Of a stretch of DNA of 64,000 bases, positions 51,404-60,155 are shown in pieces (position 1 is the first letter of the stretch; each line of letters opens with the position of its first letter). Below the pieces are notes generated by a model. It ran no database searches. It saw only the letters and a list, made by a program, of their open reading frames with translations, and had not been told where the DNA came from. The stretch spans positions 1 through 64,000 of the forward strand of contig JAOZHU010000012.1 of NCBI GenBank assembly GCA_026014705.1, given 5' to 3'. The position numbers and the translations under genes are program-made. The DNA is from Candidatus Bathyarchaeota archaeon. GTDB lineage: Archaea > Thermoproteota > Bathyarchaeia > Bathyarchaeales > Bathycorpusculaceae.

Positions 51404-52321
51404 ATGGACAAAGTGCTAATAGTCGGAGGCAGCGGCTTCATAGGCACCGCTGTACAGCAGCACGTGCTAGACGAGGGCTTAGAAGACAAATTCACATTCA
51501 GCTTCAACGAAAACCCAGAAAAAATTGATGCCCGTCTGGGAAAAGTTCGGCTTGACCTTCTGAAAACAGGCGCAGGCAAAAAAATCAGACAATACCCAAT
51601 AGCGGTTTATGTGGCGGGAAACATGGACCATGGACTTGCAGAGCGTTCCCCATCACAAGATTTAGATTTAAACGTTCGCGCGTTCCTGAATTTCATGAAA
51701 GAATTTAGAGGTTCACTTGTTTTGCTCTCATCGCAAGCAACGTACTATGGTTTGGAGGGCGAAATCCCCGAAACAGTAGACCACGTTGCCACCGTGCCAT
51801 ACGGTCTTTCAAAACAAATGACGGAAGAATACGCAAAATATTTCATGAAAAAAGGCGCCCTGCAGAAGCTTTGGATTTTCAAGTTAATGTACGCGTTCGG
51901 CAGAGGCGAGAAAGAACGTAGACTCATCCCCAGATGTGCAAATGCAGTTCGCAGCAATCAGAGAGTCAGGATTTTCGGAGGCGGTAAATCCTTCCTGAAC
52001 CCATTGTCCTCCGCATTCATTGCACAAGTGCTTCTCAGAGCAACGGCGCAAGTGAAAACGATCGAAGGAAAATTCTTGGAAGTCACAAACATAAATTACC
52101 CTGAAAAAGTATCCGTCAAAGACGTAGTTACATTCCTGAACAGTGTCAAGCACTTTGATTATGAAATAAGCGAATCCGGAGAAGAATGGCCCGTCAAGTT
52201 CTGGGGCAACACCGGCAATCTGCTCAGTCACATGAGAGAATGGAACATGAAAACGCCAAATTTATGGGATAACTTAAAAGACTACTTCACAGAACTGATA
52301 ACGGGGAAAACACATGGCTAA
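51404..52321 (+). CDS. NAD-dependent epimerase/dehydratase (SDR)
   Basis: Extended short-chain dehydrogenase of 305 residues. The Rossmann motif is VLIVGGSGFIGTAVQQHVLD; the catalytic region has LLSSQATYYGLEGEIPE and the YxxxK in VPYGLSKQMTEEYAKYF. The cofactor motif is intact, but the protein is diverged from GalE and RmlB, so the sugar-nucleotide substrate is unknown. It starts 1 nt after the GT2 stop and overlaps the next SDR gene by 8 nt. Confidence 0.85.
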   Translation: MDKVLIVGGSGFIGTAVQQHVLDEGLEDKFTFSFNENPEKIDARLGKVRLDLLKTGAGKKIRQYPIAVYVAGNMDHGLAERSPSQDLDLNVRAFLNFMKEFRGSLVLLSSQATYYGLEGEIPETVDHVATVPYGLSKQMTEEYAKYFMKKGALQKLWIFKLMYAFGRGEKERRLIPRCANAVRSNQRVRIFGGGKSFLNPLSSAFIAQVLLRATAQVKTIEGKFLEVTNINYPEKVSVKDVVTFLNSVKHFDYEISESGEEWPVKFWGNTGNLLSHMREWNMKTPNLWDNLKDYFTELITGKTHG

Positions 52322-53282
52322 AATCTTCGTAACAGGCGCCCTCGGATTCATAGGCAGCTACCTCGTGCCGTATTTAGCTGAGCAGGGACATGAAGTGGTC
52401 AGCTCAGACGTCCACGTCAGAGACTATGACGATTACGTTAGAGCCGACGTAACCTCATTCGAAGACCTATACAGAATCTTCAAGAAAGAAAAAATAGACC
52501 AAGTCGTCCACATGGCAGGCGAAGTCGGCAGAATGGTAGGCGAAGAACACCCCCAGAAAATGCTGTACGTCAACAACATCGGCACCTTAAACCTCATCAA
52601 ACTATGCATGGAACACAAGGCGCGGCTAGTTTACTTCAGCACTTCCGAAGTTTACGGGCGCCTATTTGACACAGGAGCAACTGTGAAAGAAGAAGACCTT
52701 GAAAAGGGGTCGGTGTTCACAACGACCAACATCTACGCCATGAGCAAACTCTTCGGAGAAGCCATAGTCAGACATTACGTGGAAAACTATGGGCTCAACG
52801 CCGTGACGATAAGACCGTTCATGGTCTATGGTCCGGGAGAGCACGCGTCCAAGTACAGAAGCGCCTTAATCAACTTCATAAACGCTGCGCTCAAAGGGGA
52901 AACGCTGACTGTTCACAGAGGAGCCGAGCGAGCATGGTGCTTCGTTTCAGATTTCATAAGAGGCCTTTATTTGGTGATGCAAACGCCGTTTTCTGGAAAA
53001 TATAATGCGTTCAACATAGGGTCTGATGAGTATCACTCTATGGAAGAAGTAGCAGAAATGGTGATTAATGAGTGCGGGGGAAAACACAGCCAAATTAAGG
53101 TTATAGAACCGCCAACGAAATTCCTGAGCCTTGCCAAAAATTTCTCAATAGCGAAAATCAAATCATTAGGTTACAAGCCGGAAATTCCTCTGAAAGAAGG
53201 TATTCACAGAATCGCGGAGTGGCAAAAGAACGAAAACTCTGCGAAACAGGTTCAAAAAGATGATCAGCGTACCATTAGATGA
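52314..53282 (+). CDS. NAD-dependent sugar-nucleotide epimerase/dehydratase (SDR)
   Basis: Extended SDR of 322 residues. KIFVTGALGFIGSYLVPYLA binds NAD; catalytic text is LVYFSTSEVYGRLFDTGATV with YxxxK in NIYAMSKLFGEAIVRHYVE; IRPFMVYGPGEHASKYRSAL follows. The STSEVYG motif lacks the Asp of RmlB dehydratases (STDEVYG), so it is more likely an epimerase or decarboxylase. Last gene of the trio. Confidence 0.87.
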   Translation: MAKIFVTGALGFIGSYLVPYLAEQGHEVVSSDVHVRDYDDYVRADVTSFEDLYRIFKKEKIDQVVHMAGEVGRMVGEEHPQKMLYVNNIGTLNLIKLCMEHKARLVYFSTSEVYGRLFDTGATVKEEDLEKGSVFTTTNIYAMSKLFGEAIVRHYVENYGLNAVTIRPFMVYGPGEHASKYRSALINFINAALKGETLTVHRGAERAWCFVSDFIRGLYLVMQTPFSGKYNAFNIGSDEYHSMEEVAEMVINECGGKHSQIKVIEPPTKFLSLAKNFSIAKIKSLGYKPEIPLKEGIHRIAEWQKNENSAKQVQKDDQRTIR

Positions 53283-53365
53283 TACCAGAACCAAGCAAAA
53301 AATCATGCTGCAGATTGACCTGCGCGCTTATTTATACAATAATGCGCATCAACCATTTATCGCCT

Positions 53366-53376
53366 AAAAAAAAAAA
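53366..53376 (-). terminator. T-run terminator of a glycosyltransferase gene
   Basis: Eleven consecutive A on the plus strand, that is T11 in the minus-strand transcript, directly after the stop codon of the gene at 53377. Archaeal RNA polymerase ends transcription at such T-runs without a hairpin. It also keeps this gene apart from the convergent SDR gene. Confidence 0.6.
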
Positions 53377-54261
53377 TTACACCCGCCGAGAAGTTGTCAA
53401 TAAACCTCTGATGTAATAAAAACGCATCAGCGGGTAAATGTAAATTACAGTTGGCTCTTTTGTCTTGAAAGCAGCTAGAAGCCCACTCGCTGGCGAAATA
53501 AGTAGTCTGTAAAGGAGATTCGATTCAGAGTAAAGCGGAACGTTGAATTCTTTCCGCAATCTACCCCATACCTCACGCACTACAGTGCCGTACCAATACT
53601 GATGTCGAAGTGCCTCTCTTAAACCACCCCTTAAATGCAGCGATTCCACATTAGGATTCACTACCCAACGGAACCCAGCTTGCTGAAGTTTATAAATCAG
53701 AATAGTGTCAACACCTGCACCGCTGTCTGTCCGCGGAAAACCACCAACAGCCCTTATCACTCTTGTTTTATAAATGGTGTTATCGAGTGTTTTGCCAAAA
53801 GTGAATACTTCCTGCTGCGCACTTTGCGGTGATAACAAAAACTTTTCTTCGCCGAGACATTTCTTGGCCATTTGCAGTTCCAGTTTTCTAAGCCCAATTG
53901 GTTTAGCGACGAAACGCACACCAGAAGCAACAGCAGTTTTTGGATCAGATAGAAGGGCTGGAATTTTGTTCCACCAATCTTTGGTTAGTAACAAATCCTG
54001 TTCGACACTCATGAAGCAATCGGTCTCAACGTTTTTCAAAGCCGTGTTTGCCCCGTCGCTTACGCCTGTGCCTTCGTTGAAAATAACACGCCAGCCGAAG
54101 GACTCTGCTATATCGCGCGTGGCGTCAGTGCTATGGTCATCAACGATTATGCGGTTGTTAATAGACTCTTCAGGTATTGACTCGCTGAGGCGCTTCAAAA
54201 CCAGAGGTAAAGTTGCAGCACCGTTTTTGGTCCACATAACCACATCTATTTTGCCTAACAT
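53377..54261 (-). CDS. Glycosyltransferase family 2
   Basis: GT-A glycosyltransferase of 294 residues. IDVVMWTKNGAATLPLVLKR begins the fold, with NRIIVDDHSTDATRDIAESF (nucleotide site) and DCFMSVEQDLLLTKDWWNKI (metal site region). The C-terminal part has GGFPRTDSGAGVDTILIYKL. The ends show short hydrophobic segments but no clear transmembrane helix. A diverged paralogue lies directly upstream at 54449. Confidence 0.87.
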   Translation of the reverse strand: MLGKIDVVMWTKNGAATLPLVLKRLSESIPEESINNRIIVDDHSTDATRDIAESFGWRVIFNEGTGVSDGANTALKNVETDCFMSVEQDLLLTKDWWNKIPALLSDPKTAVASGVRFVAKPIGLRKLELQMAKKCLGEEKFLLSPQSAQQEVFTFGKTLDNTIYKTRVIRAVGGFPRTDSGAGVDTILIYKLQQAGFRWVVNPNVESLHLRGGLREALRHQYWYGTVVREVWGRLRKEFNVPLYSESNLLYRLLISPASGLLAAFKTKEPTVIYIYPLMRFYYIRGLLTTSRRV

Positions 54262-54448
54262 CGGTAAACCCAGTTTTTTAATTGCACATAGATAAGACCA
54301 ATTATTTAAAAGTAGAGCGCGATGAGAAGACCACAGTTAACCAAACTTGGGGTTGTTTACCATCGTTTAAGAATAACTTGGCCGATTTTTCGGTAAAATT
54401 TCTGCCTTCACGCCCCTAACGGCTCGACAGCCTAAATCCTAAAAAGGG

Positions 54449-55291
54449 TTAACTCGATGAGTTCGACTGTTGCCTCAAACTTGTGCTGAGGTGGTAGAGT
54501 CTTAAGAGAGGATATGCCCAAATTATATTTGGACAATTTTGTTTTAAGGCAACTTGGAGAGCCCTGAAAGGGCTTGTCAAAAATATTCGGGCCACAAGAG
54601 CCAAAGGCGGTTTCGTGTTGTCTGCGCAATATGGAGTTCTCGAACATAGGTTAATTTGTTTGTAGAGATGCTCAACGCTTGATTTCAAGCCAGTTCTCAC
54701 ATGCAGAGAAACAACGGTATCGTCTATAACCCATTTATAACAAGTCTGCGAGAGCATCCTCTTCATTAAAATAGTGTCCGCGCAAACAGGGCAAATTACT
54801 GGAAATCCGCCCAAATACCGCACAACCGTAGTTCTAAAAATGTTATTATCCATGCTAGACAATAGCCTTTTTCTTCCGAGAACTTCGAACTGCCAGTCAT
54901 CAAGAAGGCGCAAAACGTCCTGCGTAGGGACTCTTATACCTTGAGCACAACCTACAGAAGGATCTCGCATATATTGGGGGATTTTACTCCACCATGTCTT
55001 GGATAATATGATGTCTTGTTCAATACTTACAAAGAACTCGCGGTCCACATGCCTCAAGGCTTCATTAGCTCCGCTTGGTATCCCTCCTTGCGGGTTTGGG
55101 TAGACATCCCAGTTAAAATCTGCGGCAATTTCAGTAGTTCGATCAGTGCTGTGGTCATCCACTATAATTTTGTGGCAAATGTTTTCATGTGGAATCACAT
55201 TATCTATGCACTTTAAAACTTGTGGAAGACAAAACTCGCCATTCTTGGTCCACATCACCAAGTCAACCTTGTCAGTCAATTCTAAACTCAC
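54449..55291 (-). CDS. Glycosyltransferase family 2, paralogue
   Basis: GT-A glycosyltransferase of 280 residues, a paralogue of the gene at 53377: VDLVMWTKNGEFCLPQVLKC, HKIIVDDHSTDRTTEIAADF, EFFVSIEQDIILSKTWWSKI and GGFPVICPVCADTILMKRML align with it throughout. The two are separated by 187 nt, so they probably arose by tandem duplication and differ in acceptor or donor sugar. Its flanks are AT-rich and contain no other gene (284-nt gap to the malate dehydrogenase-like gene). Confidence 0.87.
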   Translation of the reverse strand: MSLELTDKVDLVMWTKNGEFCLPQVLKCIDNVIPHENICHKIIVDDHSTDRTTEIAADFNWDVYPNPQGGIPSGANEALRHVDREFFVSIEQDIILSKTWWSKIPQYMRDPSVGCAQGIRVPTQDVLRLLDDWQFEVLGRKRLLSSMDNNIFRTTVVRYLGGFPVICPVCADTILMKRMLSQTCYKWVIDDTVVSLHVRTGLKSSVEHLYKQINLCSRTPYCADNTKPPLALVARIFLTSPFRALQVALKQNCPNIIWAYPLLRLYHLSTSLRQQSNSSS

Positions 55292-55575
55292 TTCAGGTTA
55301 GTTTACATAATCAATGGGCGGGTGTGTGATAAAAATTCAATAGAACAAAGTGCTATTTAACGTTTTAACTTCATTGAGCTCTCAGAAAACAATATAGGTG
55401 CAATAAGAAAAAGGTGCTGAACACCTTTAACTGAAAATTTACACGCGAAAGCGTTGCTATACAACAAAATGGTTAAACTTGCCAAAACAATTGAGCAACG
55501 TTATCGTGATTATAGAAGCAAAAACTTAGGATAAAGGTGAATATAAAGAATTGAACGCATTAACCACTGTAATTT

Positions 55576-56529
55576 CTATGTCATACCTGAGATTGAAGTT
55601 AGATATGTTTGATAAATTGCTTTTCCAGCCTCAATTAGCGCTTTTCTTTCCTCAATTGAAAGTTCTTTGTACAAAGTTGGACCTACAGACTTCCCCAAAC
55701 GAAGAGGCACCCCAACAAAAACTGGCTCAGAGATCCATTCCAAATTTACAGGCGTGGAAATAGACAGAGTTTCCCCGGTATCATTTACGATTGCCCTTAA
55801 TATATCCCTGAAAGACGCTGCAGGACCATATTCCGTCCCACCTATATTATCAACTATTTGTTTTGACACGAGCTTCACATACGAATCTACTTCGGTTTTG
55901 TTAAAAGGCTTGCCTTCATCTTTGGCGTAATCATCTATCGGCTTGCCGTCAACTTTCACGGTAGACCATAACGGAACCGCAGCGTCACCATGTTCACCCC
56001 CAACCCAACCGCTAACTTTTGAAACAGGTACTCCCAAAGTCTCAGCTATTCTTGACCGAAACCTCAACGATTCAAGGTTTGTTCCAGTGCTCACTACAAA
56101 ATCTGCTTTGGAGTATTTTTTGCAAACCATAGCCATAGCATCAACAGGATTCGTTATAACGATGTATTTTGCACTAGGATTTCTTGGAGATGTAACCTCT
56201 GCCACGTATTTCACTATTTTCCCGTTCTGCAACGCTAAATCGCGCCTGCTCATTTGCACTCCAGCGATCCTGGGTTCTCCCGCAGAAATCAAAATAACAT
56301 CTGCACCTGCCACGCACTCGTCTTTTTCGCAAGCAACTATTTCAACATCAAGCCCCAAACTTGCTGCCACATGCTTTAACTCTTCAGCGAACGCAGCGGC
56401 AAGCCTTGGCTTCGTATCGCACACTGTCAAAGTATCTGCCAGCTCTGCGCACAATAAGGTATAGGCTGTGGGGCGCCCCACACGACCAGTTCCAATTTGA
56501 GCTATATGCAAATTTCCTTCTCTCTCCAT
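55576..56529 (-). CDS. mdh: Malate/lactate dehydrogenase family protein
   Basis: NAD(P)-dependent 2-hydroxyacid dehydrogenase of 317 residues, starting MEREGNLHIAQIGTGRVGRP; a 7-codon upstream ATG would overlap rmlD. NAD motif GTGRVG; catalytic loop ISAGEPRIAGVQMSRRDLAL with arginines; TNPVDAMAM; Arg pair in TNLESLRFRSRIAETLGVPV; catalytic His in WVGGEHGDAAVPLWST. This fits archaeal malate dehydrogenase. It lies 7 nt downstream of rmlD in what looks like the same transcript, an unusual place for a central-metabolism gene. Confidence 0.85.
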   Translation of the reverse strand: MEREGNLHIAQIGTGRVGRPTAYTLLCAELADTLTVCDTKPRLAAAFAEELKHVAASLGLDVEIVACEKDECVAGADVILISAGEPRIAGVQMSRRDLALQNGKIVKYVAEVTSPRNPSAKYIVITNPVDAMAMVCKKYSKADFVVSTGTNLESLRFRSRIAETLGVPVSKVSGWVGGEHGDAAVPLWSTVKVDGKPIDDYAKDEGKPFNKTEVDSYVKLVSKQIVDNIGGTEYGPAASFRDILRAIVNDTGETLSISTPVNLEWISEPVFVGVPLRLGKSVGPTLYKELSIEERKALIEAGKAIYQTYLTSISGMT

Positions 56530-56536
56530 GGTTACA

Positions 56537-57397
56537 TTAATGGGACACATGCCCTTTCGCGATTAAATAATCATGGAGAGCTTTTTTCCAGCTTCTCGCT
56601 TTTATATCATATTTTGGAAGCATCAGGCTTTTCAATGCTGAAAACTGCGGTCTTTTAGCTTTTGCTTGCAGTTGACACGTCTTGATTCGCGTCAAAACTG
56701 GAGTTAAACACGTCAGTTTGAATATTTCTTCGGCGAACTCGAACCACGTGCAATAACCATAGTTTGTAGCATGGTACGTTCCGAATGGAAGTTTGAACCG
56801 CAACATTTTCTTAATGGTTAAAGCAGCGTCCTTTGTGTATGTTGGACTCATCCACATGTCATCAACAACGCTTATAGGGTCACCCTTTTTTGCTTTGGCT
56901 ATCATTGTTTCAACAAAGTTCCCGCCTTTGCCGCTGGCACCGGCTAAACCAAACAAGCTTGAAACTCTGACGACATAGTGCCTGAGATTTTGTTTTGTGT
57001 AGAGTTCACCTGCCAATTTGGAAATACCGTAAGTATTAACTGGATTCGGAACACTCTTTTCAGTGTAAGGCTTATTCGCGGAACCATCAAAAACATAATC
57101 AGTGCTTATAAACACAGTTACAGCTTCAATTTCGCGTGATACTGAAGCTATGTTTCTAGCGCCTATTGCGTTCACGCTGAATGTTCTTGCAGGATCCTCT
57201 TCACATTGATCCGTTTTGTGGAACGCAGCGGTATTTATGACAACGCCGGGATGGTAGTCTTTTATTATTTGGCAGGCGCGGTGATCTGTGACCTCAATAT
57301 CTTGATGCGTTAAACCTACAGTATCATACTCGTCCTTTAGCACTTCCATAAGGTCTGTGCCTAACTGCCCAGTTGAACCTATAATGACTATTTTCAT
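56537..57397 (-). CDS. rmlD: dTDP-4-dehydrorhamnose reductase
   Basis: SDR of 286 residues that completes dTDP-rhamnose synthesis. KIVIIGSTGQLGTDLMEVLK binds the nucleotide; VVINTAAFHKTDQCEEDPAR, VFISTDYVFDGSANKPYTEK and YxxxK in VNTYGISKLAGELYTK are all RmlD marks, as is SVVDDMWMSPTYTKDAALTI. It overlaps the SDR gene upstream by 4 nt and is followed by the malate-dehydrogenase-like gene. Confidence 0.92.
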   Translation of the reverse strand: MKIVIIGSTGQLGTDLMEVLKDEYDTVGLTHQDIEVTDHRACQIIKDYHPGVVINTAAFHKTDQCEEDPARTFSVNAIGARNIASVSREIEAVTVFISTDYVFDGSANKPYTEKSVPNPVNTYGISKLAGELYTKQNLRHYVVRVSSLFGLAGASGKGGNFVETMIAKAKKGDPISVVDDMWMSPTYTKDAALTIKKMLRFKLPFGTYHATNYGYCTWFEFAEEIFKLTCLTPVLTRIKTCQLQAKAKRPQFSALKSLMLPKYDIKARSWKKALHDYLIAKGHVSH

Positions 57398-58410
57398 AAG
57401 ATTATTCCCTTGGACTCAACATTCTTAATGAGCGCATGCATTTCAAGTAAATGCTTGTACCACTTTACGGTTATTGTCCGTGGATCATCAGCGCTTACTG
57501 CACCTTCTTTTAAGGCGGAGAAAACTTCTTTTGCGCCATGTTTTGGTGTGAACTGAGGTGTGAAGCCCAATGTTCTTTTTATTTTGTCGAAGCTTACCCT
57601 GTAGCTCCTTGTGTCAGTTGAACCGTACCATTCATAATTAAACGGCAAATCTATGGATTCAGCTACAAAGCTGGCTAAATCAAAGATTTGGAGGTTTTGT
57701 TCATTACTGCCTGAATTGAAAATTTGACCGTTAACAAGTTCCTTATCTGATTCTAAAACTCTAATAAAGGCATTTGAGGTGTCTTTCACATGAACGAAGG
57801 GGCGCCACTGTTTTCCATCCCGCATTATCGGTATTTTACCGTTTTTAAAGAAACCTAAGACCATTCCATTTATTGCCAAGTCGAATCTCATTCTGTTAGA
57901 AAACCCGTAGACCGTAGCTTGCCTAAGGGCAGTTGCGGTGAAATGTTTATCTGCTAACGGCAGAATTTCCTTTTCCGCAAGCACATTTGCTTTCGCGTAA
58001 GTTGTTAATGGATTTAATCCAGATTCTTCAGTCAAAATACCTTCTTGGAACCCATAGACGCTACAGGTGCTGGCTAAAACATATCTGGAGACGCCATATT
58101 TCTTAGAAAGCTTGGCTACTCTAACGCGTCCTCTATAGTTTATTTCTAACGTTTTTTGCGGGTCAAGCTCTCCGCTGGGGTCATTCGAAAGAGATGCTAA
58201 ATCAAAAACGGCGTCAACACCTCTAAGAATGCTCGGCTTAAACCATCTAATGTCATCTTTAATCAGCTTTATTTTATCAGCTATTTCTTTAACCGGATCT
58301 AAGCCGAAAAAAAATCTATCCAAGCAGGCTACATCGTAGCCCTTTTCTACGAGAAGCTTAGAAAGAACTGAACCAATGTAACCCGCGCCGCCGGTTACCA
58401 CTATCTTCAA
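57394..58410 (-). CDS. NAD-dependent epimerase/dehydratase of the rml operon
   Basis: Extended SDR of 338 residues. KIVVTGGAGYIGSVLSKLLV; FDLASLSNDPSGELDPQKTL; YVLASTCSVYGFQEGILTEE; YxxxK in LTTYAKANVLAEKE; and WRPFVHVKDTSNAFIRVLES. The catalytic region is STCSVYG, not the STDEVYG of RmlB, so the 4,6-dehydratase reaction is doubtful despite the operon position; epimerase or another reaction is more likely. It overlaps rmlD by 4 nt and follows rmlC after 13 nt. Confidence 0.85.
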   Translation of the reverse strand: MKIVVTGGAGYIGSVLSKLLVEKGYDVACLDRFFFGLDPVKEIADKIKLIKDDIRWFKPSILRGVDAVFDLASLSNDPSGELDPQKTLEINYRGRVRVAKLSKKYGVSRYVLASTCSVYGFQEGILTEESGLNPLTTYAKANVLAEKEILPLADKHFTATALRQATVYGFSNRMRFDLAINGMVLGFFKNGKIPIMRDGKQWRPFVHVKDTSNAFIRVLESDKELVNGQIFNSGSNEQNLQIFDLASFVAESIDLPFNYEWYGSTDTRSYRVSFDKIKRTLGFTPQFTPKHGAKEVFSALKEGAVSADDPRTITVKWYKHLLEMHALIKNVESKGIIL

Positions 58411-58423
58411 AGTTATGCCTCAG

Positions 58424-58939
58424 TTACTTATGCGGAGGTTGAAACCAGTCCCATTGTTTTCCAACACGCGGGTCGTCTTTTCTGCCGTTTATTTCCGTAG
58501 GAATTATGCCTGGGTAATTCCAAGGTCGCCGTATTTCGTCAGGGTTTTTGTAGTCATAAAGCCGCGTAACGAAGTACGCTGTTAGAGATGGCAAATCGCT
58601 GACAGTTTTTGTTCCATGTAAGTATTTTCCAGGTATTCTTACAACTGAAGGCTTGTCGCCGCTGGCTATGATTTCAGCCATTTTACCAGTCTCTTCTTCA
58701 TAAGCGCAGATTTTCATAGCGCCCTTGAGAACTATGAAGTAGTCTATTTGCCCTCGTTCATGTTTATGCCATGCCCTGATTATATTGGGATAACTATAGC
58801 TTACATTTGCTTGTACTATCGGTTCGTCTTCGTTAAAGTCTTTCCAATCCTGCCTAAGAGCCTCAGCGAAAAAGCCTCTTTCGTCAGGTATAATGTTTAT
58901 TTCTTGAATTCTTACGCCTTTGAGCGGATATTCTTTCAT
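58424..58939 (-). CDS. rmlC: dTDP-4-dehydrorhamnose 3,5-epimerase-like protein
   Basis: Cupin of 171 residues. GVRIQEINIIPDERGFFAEA is the RmlC start; IIRAWHKHERGQIDYFIVLK holds the active-site His, and RIPGKYLHGTKTVSDLPSLT the second conserved region. The end (RRPWNYPGIIPTEINGRKDD) also matches the family. Size is normal (bacterial RmlC ~180). It overlaps rmlA by 4 nt. Confidence 0.88.
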   Translation of the reverse strand: MKEYPLKGVRIQEINIIPDERGFFAEALRQDWKDFNEDEPIVQANVSYSYPNIIRAWHKHERGQIDYFIVLKGAMKICAYEEETGKMAEIIASGDKPSVVRIPGKYLHGTKTVSDLPSLTAYFVTRLYDYKNPDEIRRPWNYPGIIPTEINGRKDDPRVGKQWDWFQPPHK

Positions 58940-59994
58940 ATTTCCACCTCTGAGTAGTCACCTGTGTGAAGTTTGAGAGTATTACGCTTTTGGTTCTTAA
59001 TGACTCTTACGTTTCGCCCTATTAGGCTTTCTTCGAGTTTTTCTATCTCTTTTACGAAAGCATTATCCAATATTACACTGTATTCTATCGAGCTATCTAT
59101 TATGACTGTATTGTTTCCGATGCTCGTGTAAGGCCCAATGAAAGAATTTTCTATAATACACTCAGCACCTATTATGCTGGGTCCCCTAATGGTGCTGTTA
59201 ATGATTTTTGCTCCTCTTTGGATAGATACTCTGCCTTCGATTTTGCTTTCCTGCGCCTCACCACACATTTCTTCTTTTATGTATTCATCTAGAATTTTGG
59301 CGTTGGCATACAATATGTCATCTTTCTTGCCTGTATCAAGCCACCAAGTTTCAAGTTTTTCAGCTTTAACTTTGTATCCTTGGTTTATTAGTTCTTGTAT
59401 AGCATCGGTTATTTCTAATTCACCTCTCCAAGAGGGTTTGATCTTATCGATAGCCTTGTGAATCTCAGGGGAAAACAAATAGATGCCCACGAGCGCTAAA
59501 TTGGTCGGAGGATTTTTTGGCTTCTCAACTACTCTTACGACGTTACCTTTGCTGTCCAATACTGCTATTCCGAAGCGTGTCGGGTCTTCAACTTCCTTTA
59601 ATAATATAAGGGCGGCTAAATCTTCATTTTTGAATTTTTCGATGAGTGCGTTTACACCTTTGCCGATGAGGTTGTCGCCCAGATACATTATGAAGTCATC
59701 ATCACCTAGAAAATTTCGTGCTGTTTTTACAGCATGAGCCAACCCGAGAGGTTCTTGAAGAAGATAAGTGACTTTGATATTCCACGAAGAACCGTCCTTA
59801 ACGTAATTTTTAACTTCTTGGCCTGTTTCGGGAGCGATTATTACGCCTACGTCTGTAATACCAGCGTTTGAGATTGGGTCTAAAACATAGCCCAATATTG
59901 GTTTATTGGCTATGGGGATTAGTTGCTTTGCCGTGGTAAATGTTAAAGGTCTGAGTCTAGTGCCTTTACCCCCGCTAAGAACAAGAGCTTTCAT
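58936..59994 (-). CDS. rmlA: Glucose-1-phosphate thymidylyltransferase, long form
   Basis: Nucleotidyltransferase of 352 residues that makes dTDP-glucose. The start was set at MKALVLSGGKGTRLRPLTFT, where GAGGT stands 5 nt upstream; an ATG four codons earlier overlaps that motif. Domain one carries the GGKGTRLRP signature, FIMYLGDNLIGKGVNALIEK, VVEKPKNPPTNLALVGIYLF and the Asp-rich EITDAIQELINQGYKVKAEK. The last ~110 residues form a beta-helix (IINSTIRGPSIIGAECIIEN), as in long archaeal RmlA proteins. It heads the minus-strand operon rmlA-rmlC-SDR-rmlD-mdh. Confidence 0.93.
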   Translation of the reverse strand: MKALVLSGGKGTRLRPLTFTTAKQLIPIANKPILGYVLDPISNAGITDVGVIIAPETGQEVKNYVKDGSSWNIKVTYLLQEPLGLAHAVKTARNFLGDDDFIMYLGDNLIGKGVNALIEKFKNEDLAALILLKEVEDPTRFGIAVLDSKGNVVRVVEKPKNPPTNLALVGIYLFSPEIHKAIDKIKPSWRGELEITDAIQELINQGYKVKAEKLETWWLDTGKKDDILYANAKILDEYIKEEMCGEAQESKIEGRVSIQRGAKIINSTIRGPSIIGAECIIENSFIGPYTSIGNNTVIIDSSIEYSVILDNAFVKEIEKLEESLIGRNVRVIKNQKRNTLKLHTGDYSEVEI

Positions 59995-60118
59995 TGTAAA
60001 CCTCATTTATTTTTTTAAAAGTAGGGTATATGTTGTATTTTACTTTTATTGAATAGACACTGCAACCTATTAACACACATGCATGTGGCAATTAGGAGAA
60101 CCAAATTTTTGAGAAGAG

Positions 60119-60132
60119 ATTTAAATAAATAG
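60119..60132 (+). promoter_or_regulatory. TATA box of the deacetylase-FemAB gene
   Basis: ATTTAAATAAATAG lies 24-37 nt before the ATG at 60156, which predicts an almost leaderless mRNA. On the other strand the CTTTTAAAAAAATAA block near 60010-60025 is the likely promoter of rmlA. Confidence 0.5.
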
Positions 60133-60155
60133 TGTCCAATTAAGGCTAACGAGAA

